Assembly: GCF_003148905.1 (NCBI RefSeq) | Contig: NZ_QGHC01000005.1 | Span: 186,001-250,000, forward strand | Length of the DNA: 64,000 nt | Reading direction: 5' to 3' | Source: Fulvimonas soli | GTDB lineage: Bacteria > Pseudomonadota > Gammaproteobacteria > Xanthomonadales > Rhodanobacteraceae | Shown here: piece after piece, positions 42,042 through 51,633 of the stretch | Layout of the letters: every line of letters starts with the position of its first letter | Position numbering within the stretch: position 1 is the stretch's first letter | Translations under genes and position numbers: made by a program | The notes under the pieces: model-generated | The model's input: the letters and a program-made list of their open reading frames with translations, nothing else | The model's database searches: none | Told to the model about the DNA's origin: nothing

Positions 42042-42959
42042 ATGCAGGAAGAAGAACATCCCGCCAGTATCGCCGAAGCCGACCGCCGCAGCATCGCCGC
42101 CTTCCTCGACGGCGTGTGGTCGGAGGACGGCCTGTCCGCGCGCACCCTCGACGCCTACCGCCGCGACCTGGAGGCGCTGGCGCGCTGGCTGTCCGCGCGC
42201 GGGCGCACGCTGGGCGAGGCGCGGCGCGAGGACCTGTCGGCCTTCCACGGCGCGGCGAGGGTGGCGGTGCGCTCGCTGGCGCGGCGGCAGTCGGCGTTTC
42301 GCCGCTACTACGGCTGGCGCGCGCGGCAGCAGCCGGGGCTGGAGGACCCGACCCTGCTGGTCGAGCGGCCGAAGACGCCGCGCAGCCTGCCCAAGGCGCT
42401 GGCCGAGCGCGAGATCGAGGGCCTGCTCAACGCGCCGGACACCTCCACCGTGCTGGGACTGCGCGACCGCGCGATGCTGGAGCTGATGTACGCCTCGGGC
42501 CTGCGCGTGTCCGAGCTGGTGGAGCTGCCGCTGGCCGCGCTCAACGCGCGCCAGGGCGTGCTGCGCGTCACCGGCAAGGGTGGCAAGGACCGTCTGGTGC
42601 CGGTGGGCGAGGTGGCGCTGGAGCACCTGTCCGCCTACCTCGCGCAGGCGCGCCCGGCGCTGGCGAAGGGGCACCAGCCGGCGGCGCTGTTCCTCAGCCG
42701 GCGCGGCGGGGGGATGACCCGGCAGATGTTCTGGACGCTGGTGAAGCGCTACGCGCTGCAGGCGGGCATCCAGTCCAGGCGCATCTCGCCGCACGTGCTG
42801 CGGCATTCCTTCGCCACCCACCTGCTCAACCACGGCGCCGACCTGCGCGCGCTGCAGATGCTGCTGGGGCACAGCGCGCTCAGCACCACGCAGATCTACA
42901 CGCTGGTGGCGAGGGAGGGGCTGAAGCGGCTGCATGCGCAGCATCATCCGCGCGGTTGA
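42042..42959 (+). CDS. xerD: Site-specific tyrosine recombinase XerD
   Basis: Resolves chromosome dimers at dif together with XerC. The 305-residue protein has the N-terminal SAM-like domain (LSARTLDAYRRDLEALARWL) and the catalytic set: Arg in ASGLRVSELVEL, Lys in GKGGKDR, HVLRHSFATHLLNHG, LGHSALSTTQIYT with the nucleophile Tyr. No mobile-element features adjoin it, so this is the housekeeping recombinase rather than a phage integrase. Confidence 0.95.
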   Translation: MQEEEHPASIAEADRRSIAAFLDGVWSEDGLSARTLDAYRRDLEALARWLSARGRTLGEARREDLSAFHGAARVAVRSLARRQSAFRRYYGWRARQQPGLEDPTLLVERPKTPRSLPKALAEREIEGLLNAPDTSTVLGLRDRAMLELMYASGLRVSELVELPLAALNARQGVLRVTGKGGKDRLVPVGEVALEHLSAYLAQARPALAKGHQPAALFLSRRGGGMTRQMFWTLVKRYALQAGIQSRRISPHVLRHSFATHLLNHGADLRALQMLLGHSALSTTQIYTLVAREGLKRLHAQHHPRG

Positions 42960-42987
42960 GTGGCGTGGCGGCGGCGCCGTGGCGGCA

Positions 42988-43005
42988 AGCGGCCTCCGGC
43001 CGCGA
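42988..43005. repeat. Half copy of palindromic repeat D
   Basis: AGCGGCCTCCGGCCGCGA matches one arm of the D family (16448, 20730, 48741). The partner arm is missing. Confidence 0.4.
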
Positions 43006-43128
43006 GGCGGCTCCTTCCGGGCAGCCCACCCGCGCCAGTGGGCTCCCGTTCCGCGAGCGCGCCGACCGCCTGTGCGAGAATCGGCCCGACGCCGCGGCCC
43101 TCCCTCCGCCGCGGCATGCGAGAACGAC

Positions 43129-43884
43129 ATGCTGAAGAGATGGTTGCCGGCGCTGTTCGCCGGCGGGTTCGCCCTCGCCGCCTGCGCGGCCGACGGCGGC
43201 GACAGTGCCGCCGTGGCGGCGGTGCGCAAGGCGGTGCAGGGGCTGGGGCCCGGCGTGCAGGTGGATGCGGTGACGCCCTCGCCGCTGCCGGGCTTCTACC
43301 AGGTGATCGCCTCCGGCCACCTGGTCTACGTCAGCGCCGACGGCAAGTACATGCTCAACGGCGACCTGGTGGACCTGGCTTCGCGCAGGAACGTGAGCCA
43401 GGACGCCTGGGCGGCGTTCCGCAAGGCCGAGCTGGCCAAGCTGCCGCCGGGGCAGGGCATCGTGTTCGCGCCGCCCAACCCCAAGTACAAGATCACCGTG
43501 TTCACCGACGTGAACTGCGCCTACTGCCGCGCCTTCCACGCCCACATCGCGGAGATCAACAAGGAAGGCATCGCGGTGGAGTACCTGGCCTGGCCGCGCG
43601 AGGGCCTCACCACCACCTCCGGGCGCGACACGCCGACCTACACCGAGATGGTCTCGGTGTGGTGCGCCGCCGACCGCAAGGCGGCCTTCACCGCGGCCAA
43701 GCAGGGCCAGGCGCCCAAGCCGGCCAGCTGCGCCAGTCCCGTGAAGGACCAGTTCAACCTGGGCGTGCGCCTGGGCGTGGACGGCACGCCCACGGTGATC
43801 GCCCCGGACGGCCGCGTGCTCGGCGGCTTCGTGCCGCCGGACAAGCTGCTGCGCCTGCTGCAGGACCCCTCGGCGGGCGGCTGA
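43129..43884 (+). CDS. dsbC: Thiol:disulfide interchange protein DsbC, putative lipoprotein
   Basis: A 251-residue periplasmic disulfide isomerase with the N-terminal dimerisation domain (VRKAVQGLGPGVQVDAV, YQVIASGHLVYVSADGKY) and a thioredoxin domain with the active site FTDVNCAYCRAFH (CAYC) and cis-Pro in GVDGTPTV. The N-terminus ends in FALAAC (Cys19), a good lipobox, so this DsbC may be membrane-anchored instead of soluble. A -10-like GAGAAT is upstream. Confidence 0.92.
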   Translation: MLKRWLPALFAGGFALAACAADGGDSAAVAAVRKAVQGLGPGVQVDAVTPSPLPGFYQVIASGHLVYVSADGKYMLNGDLVDLASRRNVSQDAWAAFRKAELAKLPPGQGIVFAPPNPKYKITVFTDVNCAYCRAFHAHIAEINKEGIAVEYLAWPREGLTTTSGRDTPTYTEMVSVWCAADRKAAFTAAKQGQAPKPASCASPVKDQFNLGVRLGVDGTPTVIAPDGRVLGGFVPPDKLLRLLQDPSAGG

Positions 43885-44010
43885 GCGCGCTGGGTGTCCC
43901 CGCCGCCGCGGGCGGGGGACACGCCGCCGCGGGTGGCGGTCTGCCGTGCCGGCGGGCGGTTCCGGCCGCGCCCGGCCCGGCGCCGGCGCATGTTGTCCTG
44001 CAGCATCGGG

Positions 44011-44016
44011 TAGAAT
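44011..44016 (+). promoter_or_regulatory. Candidate -10 element of purL
   Basis: TAGAAT lies 33 nt before the purL ATG. No clear -35. Confidence 0.4.
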
Positions 44017-44049
44017 AGGCGCTTTCCTCCCTGCGCCATTCTCCCCCGC

Positions 44050-47000
44050 ATGATCGCACTCGACGGGCAGAGCGCCCTTTCCCCGTTCCGCCTGGACCGC
44101 CTGAACGCGCGCCTGGAGGCCATCCACCGCGGCGTCCGGGTGCAGGCGGCCTGGTTCGTGTACTTCCTCGACGCCGCGCAGGCGCCGGAAGGGGAGGAGC
44201 GCCGGCGCCTGCTGGAAGTGCTGGAGGCCAAGGACGCCGCGCCGGAGGCGGCCTCGCTGTGGGTGGTGCCGCGGCTGGGCACGATCTCGCCGTGGTCGAG
44301 CAAGGCCACCGACATCCTGCACGGCGCCGGCTTCGGCGTGCGCCGCGTGGAGCGCGGCACCGCCTACCGCATCGCCGGCCTGCCCGGGCCTTCGGCGCCG
44401 GACTACGCCGCCGTGCTGGCGGCGCTGCACGACGCGATGACGCAGTCGGTGCTCACCGCGCTGGACCAGGCGCAGGGCCTGTTCCTGGCCGGCGAGCCGG
44501 GGCCGCTGGCGCACGTGGCGCTGGGCGGCGACGCCCGCGCCGCGCTGGACCACGCCAACCGCGAGCTGGGCCTGGCGCTGGCCGAGGACGAGATCGACTA
44601 CCTGGCCGCGCGCTACGCCGAGCTGGGCCGCGATCCCACCGACGCCGAGCTGTTCATGTTCGCGCAGGCCAACTCCGAGCACTGCCGGCACAAGGTGTTC
44701 AACGCGAGCTGGACGATCGACGGCGAGGCGCAGGACAAGAGCCTGTTCGCCATGATCAAGCACACCCACCAGCAGGCGCCGAAGCACACGCTGTCCGCCT
44801 ACAAGGACAACGCGGCGGTGATCGAGGGCAGCGAGGGCAGCCGCTTCTTCGCCGATGCCGACGGCGTGTGGCGCGCGCACCGCGAGACCATCGACTACGC
44901 GATCAAGGTGGAGACGCACAACCATCCCACCGCGATCGCGCCGTGGCCGGGCGCGGCCACCGGCGCCGGCGGCGAGATCCGCGACGAGGGCGCCACCGGC
45001 CGCGGCGCTAGACCTAAGGCGGGGCTGACCGGCTTCTCGGTGTCGGACCTGCGCATCCCCGGCCATCCGCAGCCGTGGGAGACCGAGCGCCCGCTGCCGC
45101 CGCGCATGGCCAGCGCGTTCGAGATCATGCGCGACGGCCCGCTCGGCGCCGCCGCCTTCAACAACGAGTTCGGCCGCCCGTGCCTGGGCGGCTACTTCCG
45201 CACCTACGAGCACGAGACCGGCGAGGCCGGCGTGCGCCGCGGCTACGACAAGCCGATCATGATCGCCGGCGGCCTGGCCAACATCCGCCGCGAGCACGTG
45301 CTCAAGCACGAGATCAAGCCCGGCCACGCGGTGGTGGTGCTGGGCGGGCCGGCGATGCTGATCGGCCTGGGCGGCGGCGCGGCCTCCTCGGTGGCCTCCG
45401 GCGCGTCCAGCGCGGAGCTGGACTTCGCCTCGGTGCAGCGCGACAACGCCGAGATGGAGCGGCGCTGCCAGCAGGTGATCGACGCCTGCTGGGCGCTGGG
45501 CGGCGGGAACCCCATCGTCAGCATCCACGACGTGGGCGCCGGCGGCCTGTCCAACGCGATTCCCGAGCTCCTCAACGACGCCAACGTGGGCGGCGAGATC
45601 GACCTGTCGAAGATCCCCTGCGACGATCCCTCGCTGTCGCCGATGCAGGTGTGGAGCAACGAGTCGCAGGAGCGCTACGTGCTCGGCATCGCGCCGGACG
45701 ACCTGCCGCTGTTCGAGGACTTCTGCAGGCGCGAGCGCTGCCCCTACGCCGTGGTCGGCACCGCGACGGCGGAACGCCGCCTGCGCGTCACACGCGCCGT
45801 CGCCTCCCGCGCTGGCTCTGCCGGGTCCCGGGTCCCGGGTCCCGAGTCCCGCGAAGCGGTGATCGACCTGCCGATGGACGTGCTGTTCGGCAAGCCGCCG
45901 CGCATGCACCGCGACGCCAGGCACGTGAAGCCGCGCATCGACGTGGTGCCGGACCTGGCCGGCATCGCCATGGACGAGGCGGTGCAGCGCGTGCTGCGCC
46001 TGCCCACGGTGGGCAGCAAGAGCTTCCTCATCACCATCGGCGACCGCACCGTGGGCGGCCTCAACCACCGCGACCCGATGGTCGGCCCGTGGCAGGTGCC
46101 GGTGGCCGACTGCGCGGTGACCCTGGCCGACTTCGACGGCTACGCCGGCGAGGCGATGGCGATGGCCGAGCGCGCGCCGGTGGCGCTGCTCAACAGCGCC
46201 GACGCCGCGCGGCTGGCGGTGGGCGAGGCGATCACCAACCTCGCCGCCGCGCCGATCGCCGCGCTGGGCGACATCCGCCTGTCCGCCAACTGGATGGCCG
46301 CGGTGAACCAGCCCGGCGAGGACGCCGCGCTGTTCGACGCGGTGAAGGCGGTGGGCATGGAGCTGTGCCCGGCGCTGGACATCTCCATCCCGGTCGGCAA
46401 GGACTCGCTGTCCATGCAGACCGTGTGGAAGGACGGCGACGCGCCGCAGCGCACGGTGGCGCCGGTGTCGCTGGTGGTCACCGGCTTCGCCCGCGTGGAG
46501 GACGTGCGCCGCACGCTCACCCCGCAGCTCAAGCTCGACCGCGGCGAGACCGAGCTGTGGCTGGTCGACCTGGGCGCCGGCCGCGACCGCCTGGGCGGCT
46601 CGGCGCTGACCCAGGTGTTCAACCGCGGCGGCGGCGTGCCGCCGGACCTGGACGACCCGCGGCGCCTGCGCGCGCTGTTCGAGCTGGTGCAGGAGGCCAA
46701 CCGCGCCGGCCTGCTGCTGGCCTACCACGACCGCTCCGACGGCGGCGCCATCGTCACCCTGCTGGAGATGGCCTTCGCCGGCCACTGCGGCCTGGAGATC
46801 CATCTGGACGGCTGGGGCGAGAGCGCGCTGCGCGCGCTGTTCAACGAGGAGCTCGGCGCGGTGCTGCAGGTGGCCAAGGCCAACCGCGAGGCGTTCGAGG
46901 CGCTGCTGGTCAGGCACAACCTCGCCGGCATGAGCCACCGCGTCGGCCGGCCGAAGGAGAAGCTCGGCATCAAGCTGTTCCAGGGCGGCGAGACGCTGTT

Positions 47001-47955
47001 CAAGTGGAACTGGAGCGAGCTGTTCCGCGCCTGGAACGAGACCAGCCACGCCATGCAGCGCCTGCGCGACAACCCGGCCAGCGCCGACGCCGAGCTGGAA
47101 TGGCGGCTGGACGACGCCGACCCGGGCATCAGCCCGAAGCTCGCCTTCGACCCGGCCGAGGACGTCGCCGCGCCGTACATCGCCGCCGGCGCGCGGCCGC
47201 GCGTGGCGATCCTGCGCGAGCAGGGCGTCAACGGCCAGGCGGAGATGGCCGCCGCGTTCGCCCGCGCCGGCTTCGAGGCGGTGGACGTGCACATGACCGA
47301 CCTCGCCGCCGGCCGGCACGCGCTGGCCGACTTCCGCGGCTTCGCCGCCTGCGGCGGCTTCTCCTACGGCGACGTGCTCGGTGCCGGCCGCGGCTGGGCC
47401 ACCTCGATCCTCTACAACGAGGCGCTGCGCGCGCAGTTCGAGGCGTTCTTCAACGACCCGGCGAAGTTCGCGCTGGGCGTGTGCAACGGCTGCCAGATGC
47501 TCTCGCAGCTCAAGGGCATCATCCCCGGCGCGCAGCACTGGCCGAAGTTCCTGCGCAACGCCTCCGAGCAGTACGAGGCGCGGCTGGCCACGCTGGAGGT
47601 GCTCGACTCGCCGAGCATCTTCTTCAGGGGCATGGCCGGCTCGCGCATCCCGGTGGCGGTGGCGCACGGCGAGGGGCGCGTGCATTTCCCCGGCGCGTGC
47701 AGCCCGTCCAAGGCGCAGGCGGCGGTGCGCTTCGTCGACAACCGCGGCAGGCCCACCGAGAGCTACCCGCTCAACCCGAACGGCTCGCCCGGCGGCCTGG
47801 CCGGCTTCACCGCCGCGGACGGCCGCGTGACCATCCTGATGCCGCATCCGGAGCGCGTGTTCCGCAGCGTGCAGCTGAGCTGGCATCCCGAGCCGTGGGG
47901 CGAGGATTCGCCGTGGATGCGCATGTTCCGCAACGCGCGGGTGTGGTGCGGCTGA
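44050..47955 (+). CDS. purL: Phosphoribosylformylglycinamidine synthase (long form PurL)
   Basis: Fourth step of purine synthesis, ATP- and glutamine-dependent. The 1301-residue protein has the N-terminal domain, two AIRS-like halves ([57 protein letters not shown]) and a C-terminal glutaminase with Cys1145 in GVCNGCQML and a C-terminal histidine in [10 protein letters not shown]. Around residues 585-603, just before [16 protein letters not shown], lies a stretch ([13 protein letters not shown]) encoded by a half copy of repeat B and absent from E. coli PurL. Confidence 0.97.
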   Translation: MIALDGQSALSPFRLDRLNARLEAIHRGVRVQAAWFVYFLDAAQAPEGEERRRLLEVLEAKDAAPEAASLWVVPRLGTISPWSSKATDILHGAGFGVRRVERGTAYRIAGLPGPSAPDYAAVLAALHDAMTQSVLTALDQAQGLFLAGEPGPLAHVALGGDARAALDHANRELGLALAEDEIDYLAARYAELGRDPTDAELFMFAQANSEHCRHKVFNASWTIDGEAQDKSLFAMIKHTHQQAPKHTLSAYKDNAAVIEGSEGSRFFADADGVWRAHRETIDYAIKVETHNHPTAIAPWPGAATGAGGEIRDEGATGRGARPKAGLTGFSVSDLRIPGHPQPWETERPLPPRMASAFEIMRDGPLGAAAFNNEFGRPCLGGYFRTYEHETGEAGVRRGYDKPIMIAGGLANIRREHVLKHEIKPGHAVVVLGGPAMLIGLGGGAASSVASGASSAELDFASVQRDNAEMERRCQQVIDACWALGGGNPIVSIHDVGAGGLSNAIPELLNDANVGGEIDLSKIPCDDPSLSPMQVWSNESQERYVLGIAPDDLPLFEDFCRRERCPYAVVGTATAERRLRVTRAVASRAGSAGSRVPGPESREAVIDLPMDVLFGKPPRMHRDARHVKPRIDVVPDLAGIAMDEAVQRVLRLPTVGSKSFLITIGDRTVGGLNHRDPMVGPWQVPVADCAVTLADFDGYAGEAMAMAERAPVALLNSADAARLAVGEAITNLAAAPIAALGDIRLSANWMAAVNQPGEDAALFDAVKAVGMELCPALDISIPVGKDSLSMQTVWKDGDAPQRTVAPVSLVVTGFARVEDVRRTLTPQLKLDRGETELWLVDLGAGRDRLGGSALTQVFNRGGGVPPDLDDPRRLRALFELVQEANRAGLLLAYHDRSDGGAIVTLLEMAFAGHCGLEIHLDGWGESALRALFNEELGAVLQVAKANREAFEALLVRHNLAGMSHRVGRPKEKLGIKLFQGGETLFKWNWSELFRAWNETSHAMQRLRDNPASADAELEWRLDDADPGISPKLAFDPAEDVAAPYIAAGARPRVAILREQGVNGQAEMAAAFARAGFEAVDVHMTDLAAGRHALADFRGFAACGGFSYGDVLGAGRGWATSILYNEALRAQFEAFFNDPAKFALGVCNGCQMLSQLKGIIPGAQHWPKFLRNASEQYEARLATLEVLDSPSIFFRGMAGSRIPVAVAHGEGRVHFPGACSPSKAQAAVRFVDNRGRPTESYPLNPNGSPGGLAGFTAADGRVTILMPHPERVFRSVQLSWHPEPWGEDSPWMRMFRNARVWCG
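45815..45851. repeat. Half copy of repeat B in frame inside purL
   Basis: The 37-nt segment GCTCTGCC followed by GGGTCCC/GAGTCCC units differs from the right end of repeat B (25042-25078) at two bases only. It encodes part of an inter-domain loop of PurL. Confidence 0.8.
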
Positions 47956-47975
47956 GCGCGCCGCGCGCCTGAGCC

Positions 47976-48698
47976 ATGCCGGCCGGGCGCGCCCGTTCGC
48001 CGTTGCGCTGGTGGCCGGCCGCGGCCTGGCTGCTGCTGCTCGCGCTGCTGCCGTGGTGGTGCGGCCTGCCGCTGCTGCTGGCGCTGGCCGCGAGCCTGCT
48101 GGCCGCGCCCGAGCGCCTCAGGCCGCACGCCGCCACGCTGCGGCGCGCGCTGCGCTGGGGCCTGCCCGGCATGCTGTTCGCGCTGCAGCGCGCGCTGGGC
48201 GGCGACGCGCTGGCCTGGGGCGCGGCCCTGCTCGGCGCGCTGGCCGGCTACAGCCTGCTGGCGCTGCTCGAATACCTGCTCGACCATCCGCACCGCCCGG
48301 CGGCCGCCGCCGCGCCGTCGCCGAGCTGGCCGGAGCTGGCGCTGGCGCCGATCGGGCCCGCCGCGGCGATCGTCGAGCTGGCGCCGCCGCGCTGGCTGGC
48401 CGAACCGGCGTTCGACGATCCGCGCGGCGGCCGCGTGCGCCGCGAGGACGGCGAATACCGATTCGACGACGGGACCCGGTGCGGGCCGGCGGGCGCGCGC
48501 TGCTGCTTCGCGCCGGACGGGCGCTGGTTCTGCGTCGACTCCGGGCGCGGCGTGCTGCTGTGGGACCGCGAGCGCGGCCGCCGCCACCGCCTGCGCGGCT
48601 GGCGGCTGTACGGCTGGCACGCCGGGGGACCGTGGCTGGTGCGCGGCGGGCACCGGCCGCCGCTCGCGCTGAAGGACGTGCTCGGCGACACCGGCTGA
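47976..48698 (+). CDS. Membrane protein of unknown function
   Basis: A 240-residue protein starting 20 bp after purL. Residues 12-47 and 60-97 are hydrophobic (three to four membrane helices: WWPAAAWLLLLALLPWW, LPLLLALAASLLAA, ALLGALAGYSLLALLEYLL). The C-terminal 120 residues are soluble with ten or so Trp/Cys and a WD-like pattern (CFAPDGRWFCVDSGRGVLLWD). I do not recognise the family. Close spacing suggests cotranscription with purL. Confidence 0.65.
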   Translation: MPAGRARSPLRWWPAAAWLLLLALLPWWCGLPLLLALAASLLAAPERLRPHAATLRRALRWGLPGMLFALQRALGGDALAWGAALLGALAGYSLLALLEYLLDHPHRPAAAAAPSPSWPELALAPIGPAAAIVELAPPRWLAEPAFDDPRGGRVRREDGEYRFDDGTRCGPAGARCCFAPDGRWFCVDSGRGVLLWDRERGRRHRLRGWRLYGWHAGGPWLVRGGHRPPLALKDVLGDTG

Positions 48699-48740
48699 GA
48701 GCCGTTCGAAATCCACCGCCGGCGGTCCCGCCACGGGTTG

Positions 48741-48806
48741 ATCGCGGCCGGAGGCCGCTCCCACGGGAACCTCGCAAGCCTTGTGGGAGCGGCCTCCGGC
48801 CGCGAT
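48741..48806. repeat. Palindromic repeat D3
   Basis: ATCGCGGCCGGAGGCCGCTC plus CCAC, a short loop, then GTGGGAGCGGCCTCCGGCCG plus CGAT. Perfect 24-bp arms; the best-preserved copy of the family. It lies between the purL-linked membrane protein and the glycosyltransferase. Confidence 0.85.
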
Positions 48807-48898
48807 ACCGGACCGCCATCGGCTCCGTCGCGGGGCGCGGCAGGAGCGTGGACAGGCGTCGAGTTCCGGCACCGCCGCGCCCGCGTCATACTTGGCTG

Positions 48899-49783
48899 AT
48901 GGAAACTTCCGGCCTCCTTCCTGCCGCGCCGACGGTGAGCGTCATCGTGGTGGCCGCCGACAGCGGCGAGGGACTGCGCGAATGCGTGCGGCGCGTGCTG
49001 GCCTGCCGCGTGCCGCTCGAACTGGTCCTGATCGACAACGCCTCCGCCGACGGCGTGCCGCAGGCGATCGCGCGCGCGCACGAGCGCGAGCCGCGCCTGC
49101 GCGTGCTGTTCAACCACGCCAACCTCGGCTTCGGCCCGGCGGTGAACCGCGCGGCCAGGGAGGCCGGCGGCGACTTCCTGCTGGTGCTCAACCCCGACTG
49201 CCTGCTGGAGCAGGCCGCGCTGGAGCGGCTGCTCGAAGTGATGGCGCGGGAACCGCGCGCCGGCCTGGTCGGCGCGGTGATGTGCGACGGGCAGGGGCGG
49301 CCGGACCCGGCCTCGCTGCGCCGCGATCCGCTGCTCGCGCGCGCCCTGGCCACCCTGCGCGGCCGCGGCGACGGTGGCGTCAACGTGGAGGGCGAGCTGC
49401 CGCGCGCGGTGGTCGAGGCCGAGGCGGTGTCCGGCGCGCTGATGCTGTTGCCGCGCCGGCTGTTCGAGCAGCTGGGTGGCTTCGACGAGGGCTACTTCCT
49501 GCACTGCGAGGACCTGGACCTGTGCCGCCGCGTGCGCGACGCCGGCCGGCGCGTGCTGCTGGCCGGCGACGTGCGCGTGCCGCACGGCAAGGGCGGCTCC
49601 AGCCGGCACCGGCCGGTGTTCGTCAGCTGGCACAAGCACCGCGGCATGTGGCGCTGGTTCCGCAAGTTCGACCCGGCCGCGCGCAAGCCGCACGTGGCGG
49701 CGCCGGTCTGGCTGGGCATCTGGGCGCACTTCCTGGTGCAGGTGCCGGGGCAGCTCTGGCGTCTGAAAGCGAGGAGTGAGTGA
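48899..49783 (+). CDS. Glycosyltransferase family 2 protein
   Basis: A 294-residue GT2 enzyme of the rhamnosyltransferase-like group: TVSVIVVAADSGEGL, LELVLIDNASADGVPQ, FNHANLGFGPAVNRAA, LLVLNPDCLLEQAAL (DxD-type region), VSGALMLLPRRLFEQLGGFDEGYFLHCEDLDLCRRV. The donor and acceptor are unknown; cell-surface polysaccharide is likely. The last residues and stop (ARSE-stop) lie inside the left arm of repeat C3. Confidence 0.88.
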   Translation: METSGLLPAAPTVSVIVVAADSGEGLRECVRRVLACRVPLELVLIDNASADGVPQAIARAHEREPRLRVLFNHANLGFGPAVNRAAREAGGDFLLVLNPDCLLEQAALERLLEVMAREPRAGLVGAVMCDGQGRPDPASLRRDPLLARALATLRGRGDGGVNVEGELPRAVVEAEAVSGALMLLPRRLFEQLGGFDEGYFLHCEDLDLCRRVRDAGRRVLLAGDVRVPHGKGGSSRHRPVFVSWHKHRGMWRWFRKFDPAARKPHVAAPVWLGIWAHFLVQVPGQLWRLKARSE

Positions 49784-49915
49784 AGAGGAGTGAGAAGAGA
49801 GTATGGGCGGCGCAGGGCGCGTGCCTCTACGTTGCCTCCGCGCGCCCGCACCACGCCCTCTAGACCCTCACCCCTCGCCCCTCTTCACTCACTCCTCGTT
49901 TCTCCGCTCCTCGTT
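49769..49915. repeat. Tandem-arm inverted repeat C3
   Basis: The left arm (49769-49801) reads GCGAGGAGTGAGTGAAGAGG and on; the right arm (about 49869-49915) has the complementary CCTCTTCACTCACTCCTCG. The core ends GCCCTCT. It spans the end of the glycosyltransferase gene, whose stop it supplies, and ends 5 bp before the EamA gene start. Confidence 0.8.
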
Positions 49916-49919
49916 CCCC

Positions 49920-50816
49920 ATGACCCCGCCGCGCCGCGCCTCCCCCCTCGCCACCCTCGGCCTGCTGGCGATGACCGCCGTGTGGGGCTCCACCTTCGTG
50001 CTGATCAAGGACGTGGTGGGGCGCATGCCGGTGGCGGATTTCCTCGCCGTGCGCTTCGCGCTGGCGGCGCTGGCGATGCTGGCGCTGTTCGCGCGGCCGG
50101 CGTGGCGGCTGGGGTGGCGGCAGTCCGTCCGCGCGCTGCTGCTGGGCCTGCTCTACGGCGCGGCCCAGCTGCTGCAGACCTGGGGCCTGAAGCTGATCGC
50201 GCCCAGCGTGAGCGGCTTCGTCACCGGCATGTACGTGGTGTTCACCCCGCTGCTCGCCACCGTGCTGCTGCGCCAGCGCCCGAACGGCGCGGTGTGGCTG
50301 GCGGTGCTGCTGGCCACCGCGGGGCTGGCGCTGCTCTCGCTCAACGGCTTCTCGGTGGACGCCGGCGTGTGGCTCACGCTGGCCTCGGCGGCGCTGTACG
50401 CGCTGCACATCGTCGGGCTGGGGCAGTGGTCGCGGCCGGAGCAGGCGCCCGGCATGTCGGCGGTGCAGATGGTGGCGATCGCCGCGGTCTGCCTGCTCGC
50501 CACCGCGCCGCACGGGCCGCAGCCGCCGCCCGACCGCGCGGCCTGGCTGGCGGTGCTGTACATGGCGCTGGTCGCCGGCGCCGGCGCGATGCTGGTGCAG
50601 ACCTGGGCGCAGGCGCACCTGCCGGCCACCCGCGCGGCGATCGTGATGACCACCGAGCCGGTGTTCGCGGCGGGTTTCGCCGTGGCGCTGGGCGTGGAGG
50701 CGCCGACCTGGCGGATGGTCGCCGGCGGCGCGCTGGTGCTGGCGGCGATGTACCTGGTGGAGCTGGCGCCGCGGCGCGCGGCGCCGCCGCCGGAGGCGCT
50801 GCACCACGAGGTGTGA
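49920..50816 (+). CDS. EamA/DMT-superfamily transporter
   Basis: A 298-residue inner-membrane protein with ten predicted helices in two EamA repeats; the first has AMTAVWGSTFVLIKDVVG, the second ARAAIVMTTEPVFAAGFA. Members export metabolites or amino acids; substrate unknown. The ATG starts right after repeat C3, which must contain or displace its promoter. Confidence 0.88.
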   Translation: MTPPRRASPLATLGLLAMTAVWGSTFVLIKDVVGRMPVADFLAVRFALAALAMLALFARPAWRLGWRQSVRALLLGLLYGAAQLLQTWGLKLIAPSVSGFVTGMYVVFTPLLATVLLRQRPNGAVWLAVLLATAGLALLSLNGFSVDAGVWLTLASAALYALHIVGLGQWSRPEQAPGMSAVQMVAIAAVCLLATAPHGPQPPPDRAAWLAVLYMALVAGAGAMLVQTWAQAHLPATRAAIVMTTEPVFAAGFAVALGVEAPTWRMVAGGALVLAAMYLVELAPRRAAPPPEALHHEV

Positions 50817-50841
50817 GCGCTCAGGGCGTGAACAGGCTCTC

Positions 50842-51345
50842 TCAGCGCCGCCGGTGCGGCTGCATGGCGATGCGCGCCAGGTAGACCACGATCACCACGT
50901 TGGCGACCAGCACGGCGAACTTGAGCCAGCCGAAGCGCTCGTACACCTCGTACAGCTCGAACGGCACCAGCGAGCCGGTGGCGATCACGGTGAACCACTC
51001 GGCCCAGTGCTTGCGCAGCCACAGGCCGATGCCCTCGGTGGCGAAGATCGCCGCGTAGCCCAGCGCCACCAGGCCGATCGCCACGAAGCGGCCGGGGCCG
51101 AGTTTCTGCAGCATGTCAACCAGCTGCCAGCGCAGGCCGCTGGTGTCGGTGAGCGAGAGGTGTTCCAGCCAGCGCAGCAGGTGCTGCAGGTTCCGCTCGC
51201 GCTCCAGCTGGAACGCCGCCGCCGCGGCCAGCAGCAGGCCGAGCGTCTCCACCGCCTTGTACACCGCGATCACGCGCAGGCCGACGCTGTGCTGCGCCTC
51301 CGGCGACGGGACGGTGGTGGGCGTGGCGCGGGCGTCGTCTGGCAT
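50842..51345 (-). CDS. DUF2127-type membrane protein
   Basis: A 167-residue protein with four hydrophobic segments. GLRVIAVYKAVETLGLLLAAAAAF, then LGPGRFVAIGLVALGYAAIF, EGIGLWLRKHWAEWFTVIATGSLVPFELYEVYERF and FAVLVANVVIVVYLARIA match DUF2127. Function unknown. It is the last of three reverse-strand genes starting with cstA, with an 83-bp gap before it, so cotranscription is uncertain. Confidence 0.8.
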   Translation of the reverse strand: MPDDARATPTTVPSPEAQHSVGLRVIAVYKAVETLGLLLAAAAAFQLERERNLQHLLRWLEHLSLTDTSGLRWQLVDMLQKLGPGRFVAIGLVALGYAAIFATEGIGLWLRKHWAEWFTVIATGSLVPFELYEVYERFGWLKFAVLVANVVIVVYLARIAMQPHRRR

Positions 51346-51428
51346 GCGGAACCGGCGGGGAAGGACGGTCCGGCGATTGTGGGGGCGCCGCCGCGGGATG
51401 CCAACCGTGTCCGGCGGCACCCCCGCGG

Positions 51429-51623
51429 TCAGCAGCAGCGCCCGCCGGTGCCCTTGTAGCGGGCTTCCTGCCGCTCGCGGAAGAACTCCTTGTAGGACGG
51501 GATCGGGCGCTCGGGATGGTGCGCGCGCAGGTGCGCCACGTAGACGTCGTAGTCGGGGATGCCGCAGCACAGGCGGGCGGTCTGCACCGCCCACCTGCGC
51601 AACGCCCGCAGCGCCCGCATCAT
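51429..51623 (-). CDS. ybdD: YbdD/YjiX family protein
   Basis: A 64-residue protein with the family signature GIPDYDVYVAHLRAHHPERP and SYKEFFRERQEARYKGTGGRCC. These small proteins are needed for the activity of CstA/BtsT pyruvate transporters and are nearly always encoded next to them, as here (10 bp after cstA). Confidence 0.95.
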   Translation of the reverse strand: MMRALRALRRWAVQTARLCCGIPDYDVYVAHLRAHHPERPIPSYKEFFRERQEARYKGTGGRCC

Positions 51624-51633
51624 GCCGGCGTCC

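Noticed and set aside
42042-42959. Phage-type integrase
   Set aside because: Length and motifs are those of housekeeping XerD, and no phage or att features adjoin it.
42880-47886. A 1668-codon reverse-strand open frame opposite purL and dsbC
   Set aside because: It mirrors real genes; the product is Ala/Arg/His/Val-rich with no domain. Very high GC makes stop codons rare on the opposite strand.
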